DNA of 64,000 nucleotides. Source: Planctomycetota bacterium. GTDB lineage: Bacteria > Planctomycetota > UBA1135 > GCA-002686595. The stretch spans positions 1-64,000 of the forward strand of contig JAPKBR010000004.1 of the NCBI GenBank assembly GCA_028823345.1, read 5' to 3'. The translations under genes and the position numbers were made by a program. A model generated the notes under the pieces. It searched no databases, had not been told where the DNA came from, and saw only the letters and a program-made list of their open reading frames with translations. Of this stretch, positions 1 through 8,117 are shown in pieces; within the stretch, counting starts at the first letter, position 1, and the number at the start of each line of letters is the position of its first letter.

Positions 1-2722
1 TTGCGGCCTTCTTGCTCGTAGCTTTCTTCTTAGTCGCCTTTTTCTTCGTGGCCTTCTTCTTGGTGGCCTTCTTCTTGGTGGCCTTCTTCTTGGTCACTTT
101 CTTCTTAGTCGCCTTCTTCTTGGACTTCTTCTTGCGCCCCTTACGCTCCTTGGCCGCGGCCAGCACATCAAGCGCTCGGGACAATGAGAATTCAGTTGGC
201 TTGTCAGCCTCATCCTTGGGCAAAGAACCGTTGAATTCGCCATCGGTCACATAAGGTCCATAGCGGCCGTCGAGGATCTTGAGTTCTACCCCATCAAGCT
301 CTTCCACTTCACCGTAGGTGTGCAACATCTTGGGCTGCTGACGGCCACGGGCCACGCGGGGCTCGGCCAAGAGGGCTAGTGCTCGGGGCAAACCAATCTC
401 CAGCAAATTGTCCTCATCCTTCAGGCTGCGTGAATCCTTGAGGCGTGTGATGTAGGGTCCGTAGCGACCCAGGCGTGCGATCACATCGTCACCATTCTCG
501 TCCACACCAAGGGTGCGGGGCAGGGTTAGCAGGCGCAGAGCCATAGGCAAGTCCACGTCCTCCATCTTCATGTCTTTCAAGAGCGAGACCATCTTGGGCC
601 TCTCCTTGCTGCCCTCTTCCTGATCGCCTAAGCGCACATAGGGGCCAAAGCGGCCGGACTTCAGATAGACGGGCAGTGTACTTTCGGGATCGATGCCGAT
701 GGGTTCATCCCCAAGGGCCTTATCCGCGATCAACTTCATGGCGATCGACACCGTCAATTCATCGGGGCAAATGCCATCGGGAATCGAAGCGGACTGTTCG
801 TCACACTGCACATAGGGGCCAAACTTACCGACCCGCGCCACGACAATTTCGCCTTCCTCATTGACGCCCAGGGGAATCGTGTTGATTTCCTTGGCATCCA
901 CGTTCTCCATCACGTTCTCGAGCATCTGCTTGAGACCCGGACGGCCATTGCCGAAGTAGAACGACTTCAGGTATGGCACACGCTCGGCTTCGCCTCTGGA
1001 AATAGCGTCGAGCTGGTCTTCCAGTTCGCGGGTGAAATTGAAGTCCACGAGTGCTTCGAAACTCGTCTCCATCAAACGCATCACTGCAAACGCAGTAAAG
1101 GTCGGCACCAGGGCAGAACTCTTCTTGAAGACATAACCCCGGTATTGAATCGTGTCGATGATTGAGGCGTAGGTAGACGGTCGACCGATGCCTTCTTCTT
1201 CCATGTACTTGACCAAGCTCGCCTCGGTCAGACGGGCGGGCGGCGTGGTGTGGTGTTCCTCAGCGGACAGTGCGTCCAAACCAAGAGACTGCCCGACCTT
1301 GACCGGGGGCAAGATCGTTTCTTTGTCGCTCAAGGCGGCACTGGGATCATCGCTGCCCTCCACATAGGCCCTCAGGAATCCAGGCTTGTCCCAGACCGTG
1401 CCGGTGGCTTGGAAAACCAATTCGCGATTGTCCTCCACTTTGCCGCTCACCCGCAAGGTCATGCGACGCCCAATGGCATCGGCCATCTGGCTGGCAAGGG
1501 TACGCTTCCAAATCAACTCATACAGTCGGGCTTCATCGCCGCCCAACTTGCTCTTGACCAATTCCGGAAGGGGCGGCGGGTCGCCAGCGGGACGGATTGC
1601 CTCGTGAGCCTCTTGCGCGTTCTTGACCTTGCTCTTGTAAGAACGGGACTTGTCCGGCAAAAACTCAGGGCCGAAGGCCTCGGTGATGCGCGCCCTGGTC
1701 TGTTCGATGGCTAGGTCGCTCAAAGTCACTGAGTCGGTACGCATGTAAGTGATGAACCCGTTCTCGTACAACTTTTGAGCGGCGCGCATGGTGCGCTTGG
1801 CGTCAAATCCAAGCTTGCGGCTACCCTCCTGCTGCAAGGTCGAGGTGATAAAGGGCGCGGCGGGTTTACGCGACACGGGCTTTTCGTCAGCGGACTGGAT
1901 CTCGAAATTAGACGAGCCCAACTGGCTCTCTAGATCCTTGGCGCCCTCGGCGGACAGTAGGGCGACCTTGCCCTTGGCATCATCGGTCAGCTGCCCCGTG
2001 TCCGGATCAAAGTCCCGGCCCGCGGCGATGCGCTTGCCCTCAAGGTTGTTCAGCTTGGCCGAAAAAGCACCATCGCCGGTGCTGAAGGTCGCGCTCAGGT
2101 CCCAGAACTCTGCCGAGCAGAACTTCATACGGTCCCGCTCACGTTCCACCACCATACGCACAGCAATGGATTGAACACGACCGGCGGAAAGCTTCGGCTT
2201 GATCTTCCTCCAAAGGATTGGCGAGATTTCATAGCCGTAGATCCGATCGAGCACCCGACGGGTCTCTTGGGCTTCCACAAGAGATGTGTCGAGCTCGCGA
2301 GTCTCTGCAAGGGCGTCGTTAACCGCACTCTTGGTGATCTCATGGAATACCATGCGCTTGAAAGGCACCTTCGGCTTGAGCAGTTCCAAGAGGTGCCAGG
2401 AAATCGCCTCACCCTCGCGATCCTCATCAGTTGCTAGCAGCAAGAGGTCCACTTCCTTGAGCTGCTTCCTCAGGTCGGCGATGCGCTTCTTGGCATCACC
2501 GCGCACCACATAGAGCGGTTCAAAGTCCTCATCGACCTTGACCCCTAAGCTGGCCCACTTCTCACCCTTGTACTTGGCGGGGATCTCATCCGCACCATGG
2601 GGCAGGTCCCTCACGTGGCCCACGGAGGACTCCACGAGGTACTTGTCCGGGAGCCCAGCGAGGAATTTGCGCAGGGTCTTGGCCTTGGTGGGTGATTCGA
2701 CGATGACGAGGATTGTTGCCAT
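1..2722 (-). CDS. topA: DNA topoisomerase I (type IA), 3' end outside window
   Basis: This is the type IA topoisomerase that relaxes negative supercoils by passing single strands. The first 907 codons are present and the reading frame is still open at the window edge. The N-terminal Toprim domain begins ATILVIVESPTKAKTL, and DEDREGE follows. The catalytic tyrosine is Tyr326 in FITYMRTDS. Four GxxGPYV-type repeats follow at about residues 634, 692, 754 and 821. They take the place of the zinc fingers of the E. coli enzyme. From about residue 855 the protein becomes a Lys/Ala/Thr tail of KKAT-type repeats. The ATG is preceded by an AAAGGA Shine-Dalgarno-like sequence about 9 nt upstream. Identity is certain; the exact C terminus is not visible. 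Confidence 0.97.
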   Translation of the reverse strand, partial: MATILVIVESPTKAKTLRKFLAGLPDKYLVESSVGHVRDLPHGADEIPAKYKGEKWASLGVKVDEDFEPLYVVRGDAKKRIADLRKQLKEVDLLLLATDEDREGEAISWHLLELLKPKVPFKRMVFHEITKSAVNDALAETRELDTSLVEAQETRRVLDRIYGYEISPILWRKIKPKLSAGRVQSIAVRMVVERERDRMKFCSAEFWDLSATFSTGDGAFSAKLNNLEGKRIAAGRDFDPDTGQLTDDAKGKVALLSAEGAKDLESQLGSSNFEIQSADEKPVSRKPAAPFITSTLQQEGSRKLGFDAKRTMRAAQKLYENGFITYMRTDSVTLSDLAIEQTRARITEAFGPEFLPDKSRSYKSKVKNAQEAHEAIRPAGDPPPLPELVKSKLGGDEARLYELIWKRTLASQMADAIGRRMTLRVSGKVEDNRELVFQATGTVWDKPGFLRAYVEGSDDPSAALSDKETILPPVKVGQSLGLDALSAEEHHTTPPARLTEASLVKYMEEEGIGRPSTYASIIDTIQYRGYVFKKSSALVPTFTAFAVMRLMETSFEALVDFNFTRELEDQLDAISRGEAERVPYLKSFYFGNGRPGLKQMLENVMENVDAKEINTIPLGVNEEGEIVVARVGKFGPYVQCDEQSASIPDGICPDELTVSIAMKLIADKALGDEPIGIDPESTLPVYLKSGRFGPYVRLGDQEEGSKERPKMVSLLKDMKMEDVDLPMALRLLTLPRTLGVDENGDDVIARLGRYGPYITRLKDSRSLKDEDNLLEIGLPRALALLAEPRVARGRQQPKMLHTYGEVEELDGVELKILDGRYGPYVTDGEFNGSLPKDEADKPTEFSLSRALDVLAAAKERKGRKKKSKKKATKKKVTKKKATKKKATKKKATKKKATKKKATSKKAA

Positions 2723-3014
2723 GATTATTTTTCCTTTGGGCTCCCAGCGAAAGGCTGAGGGCGCGGATTCTAGGGGCACTCTAAGCACGAGGGTCAAGCA
2801 TTTCGGCCGAATCTGGTCCCCTCTGGACTACCGGATCATGACGCAACCCCATGCAGACCATGGACTTGGGGGAATTCCAAGATTCCCCAGTAAAAGCCTC
2901 CCAGGAAGCCTAAAAAATGCGCGCTGGCTCCCCATCGCCCTCAGAAGGCCCTCTACTGGCCGCCCTTGGGGGTCGGGCCTAAACCGGCCCTATATATAGA
3001 GTCAAACCGCTCCT

Positions 3015-4697
3015 TTAGCCGCCGGCAGAGTCCTTCGCGGCCTTGGCCCGGACGGAGGCCTCGTTCATGGTCCGCAGGACGCTCTTGCGAGCTGTGCGGT
3101 GGCCAGGCATGTGCCCGAGAAGCTCGACCATCCTGTCCGCCACGATGGGCCAGGCCGCGAGGGTTTTTGCCCAGCGATGGGCCGCCTCTTCCATGGTGGT
3201 CAGCTGCTGGGGATTGCGGCAAAGCTCCATCAGGACTGTGCCCAATTGCTCTACCTCCCCTGGCCCAATCGTCACCCGCCGCACCGCGTCCCCGGGGAAC
3301 TCAGCCCACTCGGGTAGGTCAGAAAGCACGAGGGCCCGCCCCACCCCCAATGCGCGAGCAGCGCCACCGCTGGTGCCCAAGGAAGAAGGTCCACGCAGGT
3401 GCACACAGAAATCCGCAGCCTGCATCCAACTCAAGGCATCGCCCTCTTCCAGCCAGCCCGTAATGGTCACCCAGTCCCCGATGCCAAGCTCACTGATCAG
3501 GGCTTCCACATCGAGGTTCTCGGTCCTCAACGCCCCCGCCAATACGAGCTGGGGCTTATCTTGACCCGACTCGACCTGCTTTAGGGTTTGAGCAAAAGCA
3601 CGAAGGAGTGGTTCCGGTCGCTTGTGCTCTTGGATCGCCCCAAAGCTAACAATCAAGGGGCCGGGCCGTTCCCAACCAAGCGCCTTCCGCGCCCGCATCC
3701 GTAGCCCCTCATCGGGACCTTGAGCTTGAACCCCGTGGGGTATCACGCCGATCGCTGTTGGCGCATTGCGATCCTCGGTGATCCTGCGTCCCATTTCGGC
3801 CGAGTGCACAAAGAAGCTGTCCGCCCAACGGACGACCGGGCGTTGAAAGGGCAGGGAGAAGCGCGCATCCGATAGCTGCGGACCAGCCAAGGGCAAGAGC
3901 GCAGGAGCTGCGAGGTCCAAGAGTTGCCAAGAGCCATTGACCCGCACGCTCGCGGCGCGCACGAACACTCCTAGTTCGCGTGGATCCCCATGCACAGGCG
4001 CACGCCCGCGCACACAAAAAGCCAACTCGGCCTGCCCCTTAGGGTCGAGCTCCAATGTTTGTTCGCCATCCACCGGACCAGCCAATGCCACGAGTCCCTG
4101 CGTTCCCTGGTCAATGGTTAAGCGGTGGCCAGCGGGCAGGTGCAATTCCAAACGCAGTTTGTCGGTGCCGGGCAAGACGCGCAGTCCCGCACGCGCTGCG
4201 GTCCAACGCCCGTCCCCTTCCGAACTGTGCCACCCGTGGAGTAAAACCCCCTCAGCAGCCGCAGAACCCCGATCAGCCCCCCTTTTGCGCGCCGCGAGGG
4301 CTTCATGCCAGAGCGCACGTTGACTCAGGCCTCCGCAGCGCATGGCTGCGAGTTGGCCGCGCCATCCGCCGCGCTCCAGTTCTGGATAGGCCGCTGTGGC
4401 CAGGTCGAAGAGCACCCAATCATGCAAGGTAACTGCGCCTCCCAAACGACGCAGGGCCGGGATCATAAAGGCGTGGGAGCGCTCGTTGCCAATCTGATAG
4501 AGAATGCGATCGGCGGACTTGGGGACCAGCTGCGATATCGGCTTGGCTTCAAAACCGCACCAAGTCGTGTCCTGACAATCGTCCGGCAAATAGGGCAAGA
4601 GCGTGACGCGCTGGCCTATGAACTTCCCCAAAGTCTGGGTGTAGTCCCCGATACCCGAAGATTGGGACTCCGGGGTTGTCACCAGTGCAAGTCGCAT
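3015..4697 (-). CDS. Glycosyltransferase (GT4-like) with inserted beta-rich domain
   Basis: This 560-residue protein is probably a cytoplasmic glycosyltransferase acting on cell-surface polysaccharide. The N terminus (MRLALVTTPESQSSGIGDYT) is a Rossmann-type acceptor half. The C-terminal donor half carries IGVIPHGVQ near residue 315, then IVSFGAIQEHKRPEPLL and a late GTSGGAARALG segment typical of GT4 enzymes. Between the halves, residues about 150-262 form an extra segment rich in beta-type sequence, starting LLHGWHSSEGDGRWT, that ordinary GT4 proteins lack. Its start lies 6 nt after the stop of map-like neighbour 4704-5600 going in the same direction, so the two probably share a transcript. 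The substrate cannot be read from sequence. Confidence 0.85.
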   Translation of the reverse strand: MRLALVTTPESQSSGIGDYTQTLGKFIGQRVTLLPYLPDDCQDTTWCGFEAKPISQLVPKSADRILYQIGNERSHAFMIPALRRLGGAVTLHDWVLFDLATAAYPELERGGWRGQLAAMRCGGLSQRALWHEALAARKRGADRGSAAAEGVLLHGWHSSEGDGRWTAARAGLRVLPGTDKLRLELHLPAGHRLTIDQGTQGLVALAGPVDGEQTLELDPKGQAELAFCVRGRAPVHGDPRELGVFVRAASVRVNGSWQLLDLAAPALLPLAGPQLSDARFSLPFQRPVVRWADSFFVHSAEMGRRITEDRNAPTAIGVIPHGVQAQGPDEGLRMRARKALGWERPGPLIVSFGAIQEHKRPEPLLRAFAQTLKQVESGQDKPQLVLAGALRTENLDVEALISELGIGDWVTITGWLEEGDALSWMQAADFCVHLRGPSSLGTSGGAARALGVGRALVLSDLPEWAEFPGDAVRRVTIGPGEVEQLGTVLMELCRNPQQLTTMEEAAHRWAKTLAAWPIVADRMVELLGHMPGHRTARKSVLRTMNEASVRAKAAKDSAGG

Positions 4698-4703
4698 GAG
4701 TAC

Positions 4704-5600
4704 CTAGCAGGTGGTCAAAATCTCGACCCCGTCCTCGCCCACATACATCGTGTGTTCCGTTTGGGCAACCATGACACCGTCATCTTCGACCAATGGCGGG
4801 TAACGCACCAAGGCTCCTTGGCGAGCAAGCTTGGCGAAAGTGTCCTCCACATCCTTCGTTGGATACTGGAGGAAATATCGACGGGCAAAAGGCAGGCCGC
4901 GCCAGGCTTCAATTTCGCGCAGGACATCTTTGCTGAGCCCCTTGGAGCGCATGGGCGGGCGGGCCATCATGAATACTTCAGCCTTGCCTTCTTCGCGGAT
5001 GTACCCGCGACCCGTACTGGCGAAGGGCTCAATGGCGATGACGGATCCAGGAGAAACGCGTCCTCCGCCCCGCTCGCCGTAGTTGGGGACTTGCGGCGCC
5101 GTGTGCACCTTCCAGCGCCCGAGGCCATGTCCTGTTAGATTGCGCACGGGCTCGAAACCCGCCCCCATAATCGTTCGTTCGATCGCGGCCCCTATCTCGC
5201 CAACCTTCACGCCAGGTTCAACAACCGTAATTGCAGCAGCCAGAGCATCTGCCGAAGCCTGAACGAGGGGAGTCCAACGGCCATCACTGGAAAGATCCAC
5301 CGAGCAGGCGGTATCGCCAATGTAGCCGTCCACGTGGACACCTACATCGACCTTGACGCAGTCCCCTTCCTCGTAGACGGTTTCGTCGCCGGGGGGGGAA
5401 CAATAGTGTGCCGCCACAGAGTTGCGGGAGGTTTGGGCCGGGAAGGCCGGCGCGGCCCCTGCCTTGGCGATGCGCTGCTCAACCCCTTCCAGCACGTCCC
5501 GCAGCAAAACTCCGGGTTTAATGGTCTCTCGCGCCCATTCTCGGCATTCAGCTGCGATTCGGCCAGCACGACGGTGGCACTCCAGAGCGTAGGTCTCCAT
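4704..5600 (-). CDS. map: Methionine aminopeptidase, archaeal type (MetAP2-like)
   Basis: This enzyme removes the initiator methionine from nascent proteins. The 298-residue product carries the complete pita-bread metal site: Asp85, Asp96, His158, Glu191 and Glu282, with His65 in the substrate pocket. The spacing and surrounding motifs (VDVGVHVDGYIGDTA, NLTGHGLGR, IAIEPFASTGRGY, LPFARRY) match the archaeal subgroup of type II MetAPs more than the usual bacterial type I enzyme. The ATG at 5600 is preferred over the longer frame from 5807, because the upstream translation looks non-coding and a TACAAT hexamer lies 6 nt before this ATG. Whether a type I map exists elsewhere is unknown. Confidence 0.93.
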   Translation of the reverse strand: METYALECHRRAGRIAAECREWARETIKPGVLLRDVLEGVEQRIAKAGAAPAFPAQTSRNSVAAHYCSPPGDETVYEEGDCVKVDVGVHVDGYIGDTACSVDLSSDGRWTPLVQASADALAAAITVVEPGVKVGEIGAAIERTIMGAGFEPVRNLTGHGLGRWKVHTAPQVPNYGERGGGRVSPGSVIAIEPFASTGRGYIREEGKAEVFMMARPPMRSKGLSKDVLREIEAWRGLPFARRYFLQYPTKDVEDTFAKLARQGALVRYPPLVEDDGVMVAQTEHTMYVGEDGVEILTTC

Positions 5601-5606
5601 GGGCTG

Positions 5607-5612
5607 ATTGTA
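5607..5612 (-). promoter_or_regulatory. Putative -10 box of map, leaderless spacing
   Basis: TACAAT reads toward map on the minus strand and ends 6 nt before the ATG, so initiation at the usual distance would start the mRNA at or next to the start codon. I see no consensus -35 box at 17-18 nt. The same hexamer with the same 6-nt gap precedes the methyltransferase at 13901. Confidence 0.5.
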
Positions 5613-5742
5613 CCGCCAAGGGCGCAGGGCTTGGACGGTGGGCCCGGTCTTTTGCGTCCACGGGCGTCCCGACTTGAGGCACCGCGCCAGTTCCACGGGG
5701 CTTGAGGGTGGGCTGGGGACGCGCATTGCCGAAGAGCCAAGG

Positions 5743-6129
5743 GTGAAGCTCCTCGAAATCATCGGCCTCCTCCTGGGGGCGACCATCCTCCTGCCCAGTT
5801 GCGTCACCGAGGTCGAATCCAGCCCCTTCCATGGGAACGGGACGGTGCTTCATCGCTCCGAGGTCACCCAAATCTGGCACGCACGCTGTGCCGGGGATTT
5901 GCTGGGCAGCGTGCTCCAATATCACGAGGCCACGGGCAAGTCCCATGTGGTGGTCCAAAACCCCTGGGGCCAAGATCTCGGGCTGGTGGACTCCCTGGGC
6001 CGCGCTTGGCGCTACCAAGCTCATCAAGAGCCCGCCTGGGTGGGTTCTGGCACGGTGAAACAGGGGGTCTCCTGGATTCTCGGTTGTAACCCCGTGGATT
6101 TGGTGCTGACGCCCGACCCCCTCCGATAG
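5743..6129 (+). CDS. Small putative lipoprotein
   Basis: The 128-residue product begins at GTG with a basic start (VKLLE), a hydrophobic stretch (IIGLLLGATIL) and a lipobox-like LPSC at about residues 19-22, so it is predicted to be exported and lipid-anchored. The mature part is short (about 105 residues), contains two further cysteines and repeated short hydrophobic strands (SHVVVQNPWG, LGLVDSLGRAW), and belongs to no family I recognise. It is divergent from map. The frame stays open further upstream, but the signal peptide fixes the likely start. Its role is unknown. Confidence 0.6.
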   Translation: MKLLEIIGLLLGATILLPSCVTEVESSPFHGNGTVLHRSEVTQIWHARCAGDLLGSVLQYHEATGKSHVVVQNPWGQDLGLVDSLGRAWRYQAHQEPAWVGSGTVKQGVSWILGCNPVDLVLTPDPLR

Positions 6130-6148
6130 GGCCCTGGGAGCGACATTA

Positions 6149-6171
6149 GCCTCGTATATAGGGTTTTCCCC
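6149..6171 (+). promoter_or_regulatory. Shared intergenic element GCCTCGTA-N-GGGTTTTCCCC (copy 1)
   Basis: The sequence GCCTCGTA, then TATA, then GGGTTTTCCCC lies about 135 nt before the Shine-Dalgarno-led ATG at 6306. A second copy without the TATA insert lies at 33641-33659, about 131 nt before another start codon. The repetition and similar placement suggest a regulatory or promoter element; its function is not known. Confidence 0.4.
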
Positions 6172-6305
6172 ATGCGTATGGGCCCGGGAGAGGGCTCCGC
6201 GCCTCACCAGCAATAGGCCGGTGAGTGCCGTCTTTCTTGCCCCACGGAAGAGATTGCCAACGGAATCTTCCCACAGGGCCGGTTCCCCTCAATCCCGGAG
6301 GAGAG

Positions 6306-6467
6306 ATGGCCGACACATTACCTGTCGGCACTCCAAGTGCCCTTATTCCTGCATCCGGACCCCCCCAAGATGATCAAGCTCGAAATTGGCGAACAAATAG
6401 GCTCCTACCGCATTGTGGACTTCATTGCCCGTGGTGGATTCGCTCTTGTGTATCGCGCCGAGGATGA
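6306..6467 (+). other. Shine-Dalgarno-led ORF overlapping the kinase start in another frame
   Basis: A strong GGAGGAGAG sequence directly precedes an ATG at 6306 that opens a 53-codon frame (MADTLPVGTPSALIPASGPP...). This frame overlaps the first 98 nt of the kinase gene out of phase. The kinase ATG at 6370 has no comparable ribosome site. A seven-C run at 6360-6366 sits where the two frames could be joined: removing one C would fuse MADTLPVGTPSALIPASGP to the kinase. It could be a coupling leader ORF, a frameshift site, or a sequencing or assembly error. A short inverted repeat (CCGACA ... TGTCGG) lies at 6310-6328. Confidence 0.45.
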
Positions 6468-7296
6468 AAACGGTGAACAAGTAGCTCTCAAGATCGGCGA
6501 TGTTGCCGGTGGTGGGCGCTACGTAACCCGTTTCCTCGAAATTACCGACTCACGCCAGCCCGAAGGCATCAGCCCCGACGAGACCCCTGGCGAAGCAATC
6601 TTCTTCCGCCAAGACGGCGTGCGCATCGACTTCCTCGACGTGCATGAGATCGACGACCTGATCAAGGCCGAGAGCAACCTGCTACGCGGCTGCAAGAGCC
6701 CCAACATAGTCAAGGTACGCGAGTGCCTGCAGCACGAAGGCCGCCCGGTCATGGTGATGGACTACGTCCGCGGAAAAACTCTCCGGGAGAAAGTGCGTGC
6801 CCTTGAAGGCATCCGCTTGAACTGGTTCCTGACTGCTGTGCGTACGCTCAAGCGGCTCAAGGCCAAGGGCAGCCTGCCCTTCCACGGAGACCTCAAGCCC
6901 GAAAACATTCTGATCAAGCCCTCCGGTTCCGTGGTGCTGATCGACCCCTCCCTACGTGGAGACGAGCGCGACGTGATCACCACCACGCCCCACTACAACC
7001 CGCTGCTCCTGCGCGATTCCAAGGCGGACGTGATGGGCATTGGCGTGATGCTCTACGAAATCCTGACGGGCGTGCTGCCCTTCGAGGAAGTCCCGTGGAG
7101 CTTCGCCGGCCGCGAACAAGGTGGTGATGTGGAGCGTCTCTCCCTGAGCTACTTTCTTTCCTACACCCCGCCCAAAGACCTCAACCCGAACACGCCCGAG
7201 CCCCTGGCTAAGATCGTGTTCCGCTGCTTGACGGTCAACGAGTACGGCCTTGACGAACTCGAAACCGACCTGGTGGATTTCCTGCGCAAGGAATAA
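6370..7296 (+). CDS. Serine/threonine protein kinase (divergent)
   Basis: This is a eukaryotic-type kinase domain with no C-terminal extension (308 residues). The glycine-rich loop is IARGGFALVYRA (19-30), the ATP lysine is Lys41 in VALK, and the likely alpha-C glutamate is Glu101. About 50 extra residues separate the two. The catalytic loop is HGDLKPEN with Asp174 and Asn179. The magnesium loop is IDPS with Asp192, where most kinases have DFG. A DVMGIGVMLYEILTG segment follows. The protein has no transmembrane segment, so it should act in the cytoplasm. Start choice is uncertain: GTG at 6337 and a frameshifted ATG at 6306 are alternatives. Substrates are unknown. Confidence 0.9.
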   Translation: MIKLEIGEQIGSYRIVDFIARGGFALVYRAEDENGEQVALKIGDVAGGGRYVTRFLEITDSRQPEGISPDETPGEAIFFRQDGVRIDFLDVHEIDDLIKAESNLLRGCKSPNIVKVRECLQHEGRPVMVMDYVRGKTLREKVRALEGIRLNWFLTAVRTLKRLKAKGSLPFHGDLKPENILIKPSGSVVLIDPSLRGDERDVITTTPHYNPLLLRDSKADVMGIGVMLYEILTGVLPFEEVPWSFAGREQGGDVERLSLSYFLSYTPPKDLNPNTPEPLAKIVFRCLTVNEYGLDELETDLVDFLRKE

Positions 7297-7318
7297 CACC
7301 ATGCCCCCCGGCATGAAT

Positions 7319-7358
7319 TCAAGGACCCCCGTCAACACACGCTGACGGGGGTCCTTGA
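7319..7358. terminator. Perfect 16-bp inverted repeat between convergent genes
   Basis: TCAAGGACCCCCGTCA and its exact reverse complement flank an 8-nt loop, just after the kinase stop and before the end of the opposite-strand gene. It probably terminates transcription in both directions, although a long T-run is absent. Confidence 0.75.
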
Positions 7359-7385
7359 TATTGAGCCGGAGCCCCCGCGCGTGGC

Positions 7386-8111
7386 CTACAGCTGAATATG
7401 CTTGGTGGTCTGCCCGACAGGCAGCTCCACATCAAAGGAAATCACGCGGCCCCCATTAAGGGTGGCGCTCACGCGGCCCTCAAGGGGAGGCAGGCCATCA
7501 AAGGCTATTGGGCTGGTTGCAAAGGTCCGTGTCTCTTCAAAGGTTCGCGGGGCCAAGCGCAGAAACCCAGTCTCGATGCACTCCCCCTTGATATGAATCA
7601 CGGCCCCGGAAACAGGATGGCCAGCAGAGTTGCTCATTTCGAGCAGCAGCACCGCGCCTAGTTGCAACTCAAAGTCCTGTTCCACGACCTGGTCCGTGGG
7701 CTCCCCGCCGTGCTTCAAGAAGCCGATCTCGCGGCTCTGCCAGCGCCAAACCCCGCCCCCAGCCCGCAGACGATAGGACGCATCTTGTACGGGGGGCGCA
7801 TCGAACACGAAGGCCCCAAGGGCATCGGTTTGGGCTTCGGCCAACTTGCCATAGGCGGGCCCAAGTGCCCACAATTCCACGGAGTGTCCGGGCACCGGCT
7901 GCCCCTCTTGCCCCAACACACTACCTCGGATCATGCCACCCGGCTGATCGCCACGCACGGCTGGGGGCCCATGGTCGGAAGCCTGCAACCTGATCGCCAC
8001 CATCAGCGGCAAAGTCAACATCATGCACGCCAACAGGGTGATGAAGGCGCGCTGCATGGGCGGGCTTTTCGGCTTGGCCCCAGGATCAGATCCCACTGGA
8101 AGCGGTGCCAT
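7386..8111 (-). CDS. Membrane-anchored protein with carboxypeptidase-regulatory-like fold
   Basis: The 241-residue protein has a short cytoplasmic start, one hydrophobic segment at about residues 22-42 (FITLLACMMLTLPLMVAI), and an extracytoplasmic part. That part opens with GMIRGSVLGQEGQPVPGHSV, the pattern of carboxypeptidase-regulatory-like (CarboxypepD_reg) beta-sandwich domains. A second such stretch begins near residue 160 (LEMSNSAGHPVSGAVI). No catalytic motif is seen, so it is probably structural or binding. It starts 6 nt after the stop of the leucine-dehydrogenase gene and is likely cotranscribed with it, although no functional link is evident. Confidence 0.65.
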   Translation of the reverse strand: MAPLPVGSDPGAKPKSPPMQRAFITLLACMMLTLPLMVAIRLQASDHGPPAVRGDQPGGMIRGSVLGQEGQPVPGHSVELWALGPAYGKLAEAQTDALGAFVFDAPPVQDASYRLRAGGGVWRWQSREIGFLKHGGEPTDQVVEQDFELQLGAVLLLEMSNSAGHPVSGAVIHIKGECIETGFLRLAPRTFEETRTFATSPIAFDGLPPLEGRVSATLNGGRVISFDVELPVGQTTKHIQL

Positions 8112-8117
8112 AAACGG

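Noticed and set aside
12-254. Plus-strand frame with repeated LVAFF units
   Set aside because: It is the antisense of the Lys-rich topA tail; the repeat belongs to topA.
4305-5138. Plus-strand frame of 277 codons
   Set aside because: It lies opposite the glycosyltransferase and map genes, both of which have strong motifs.
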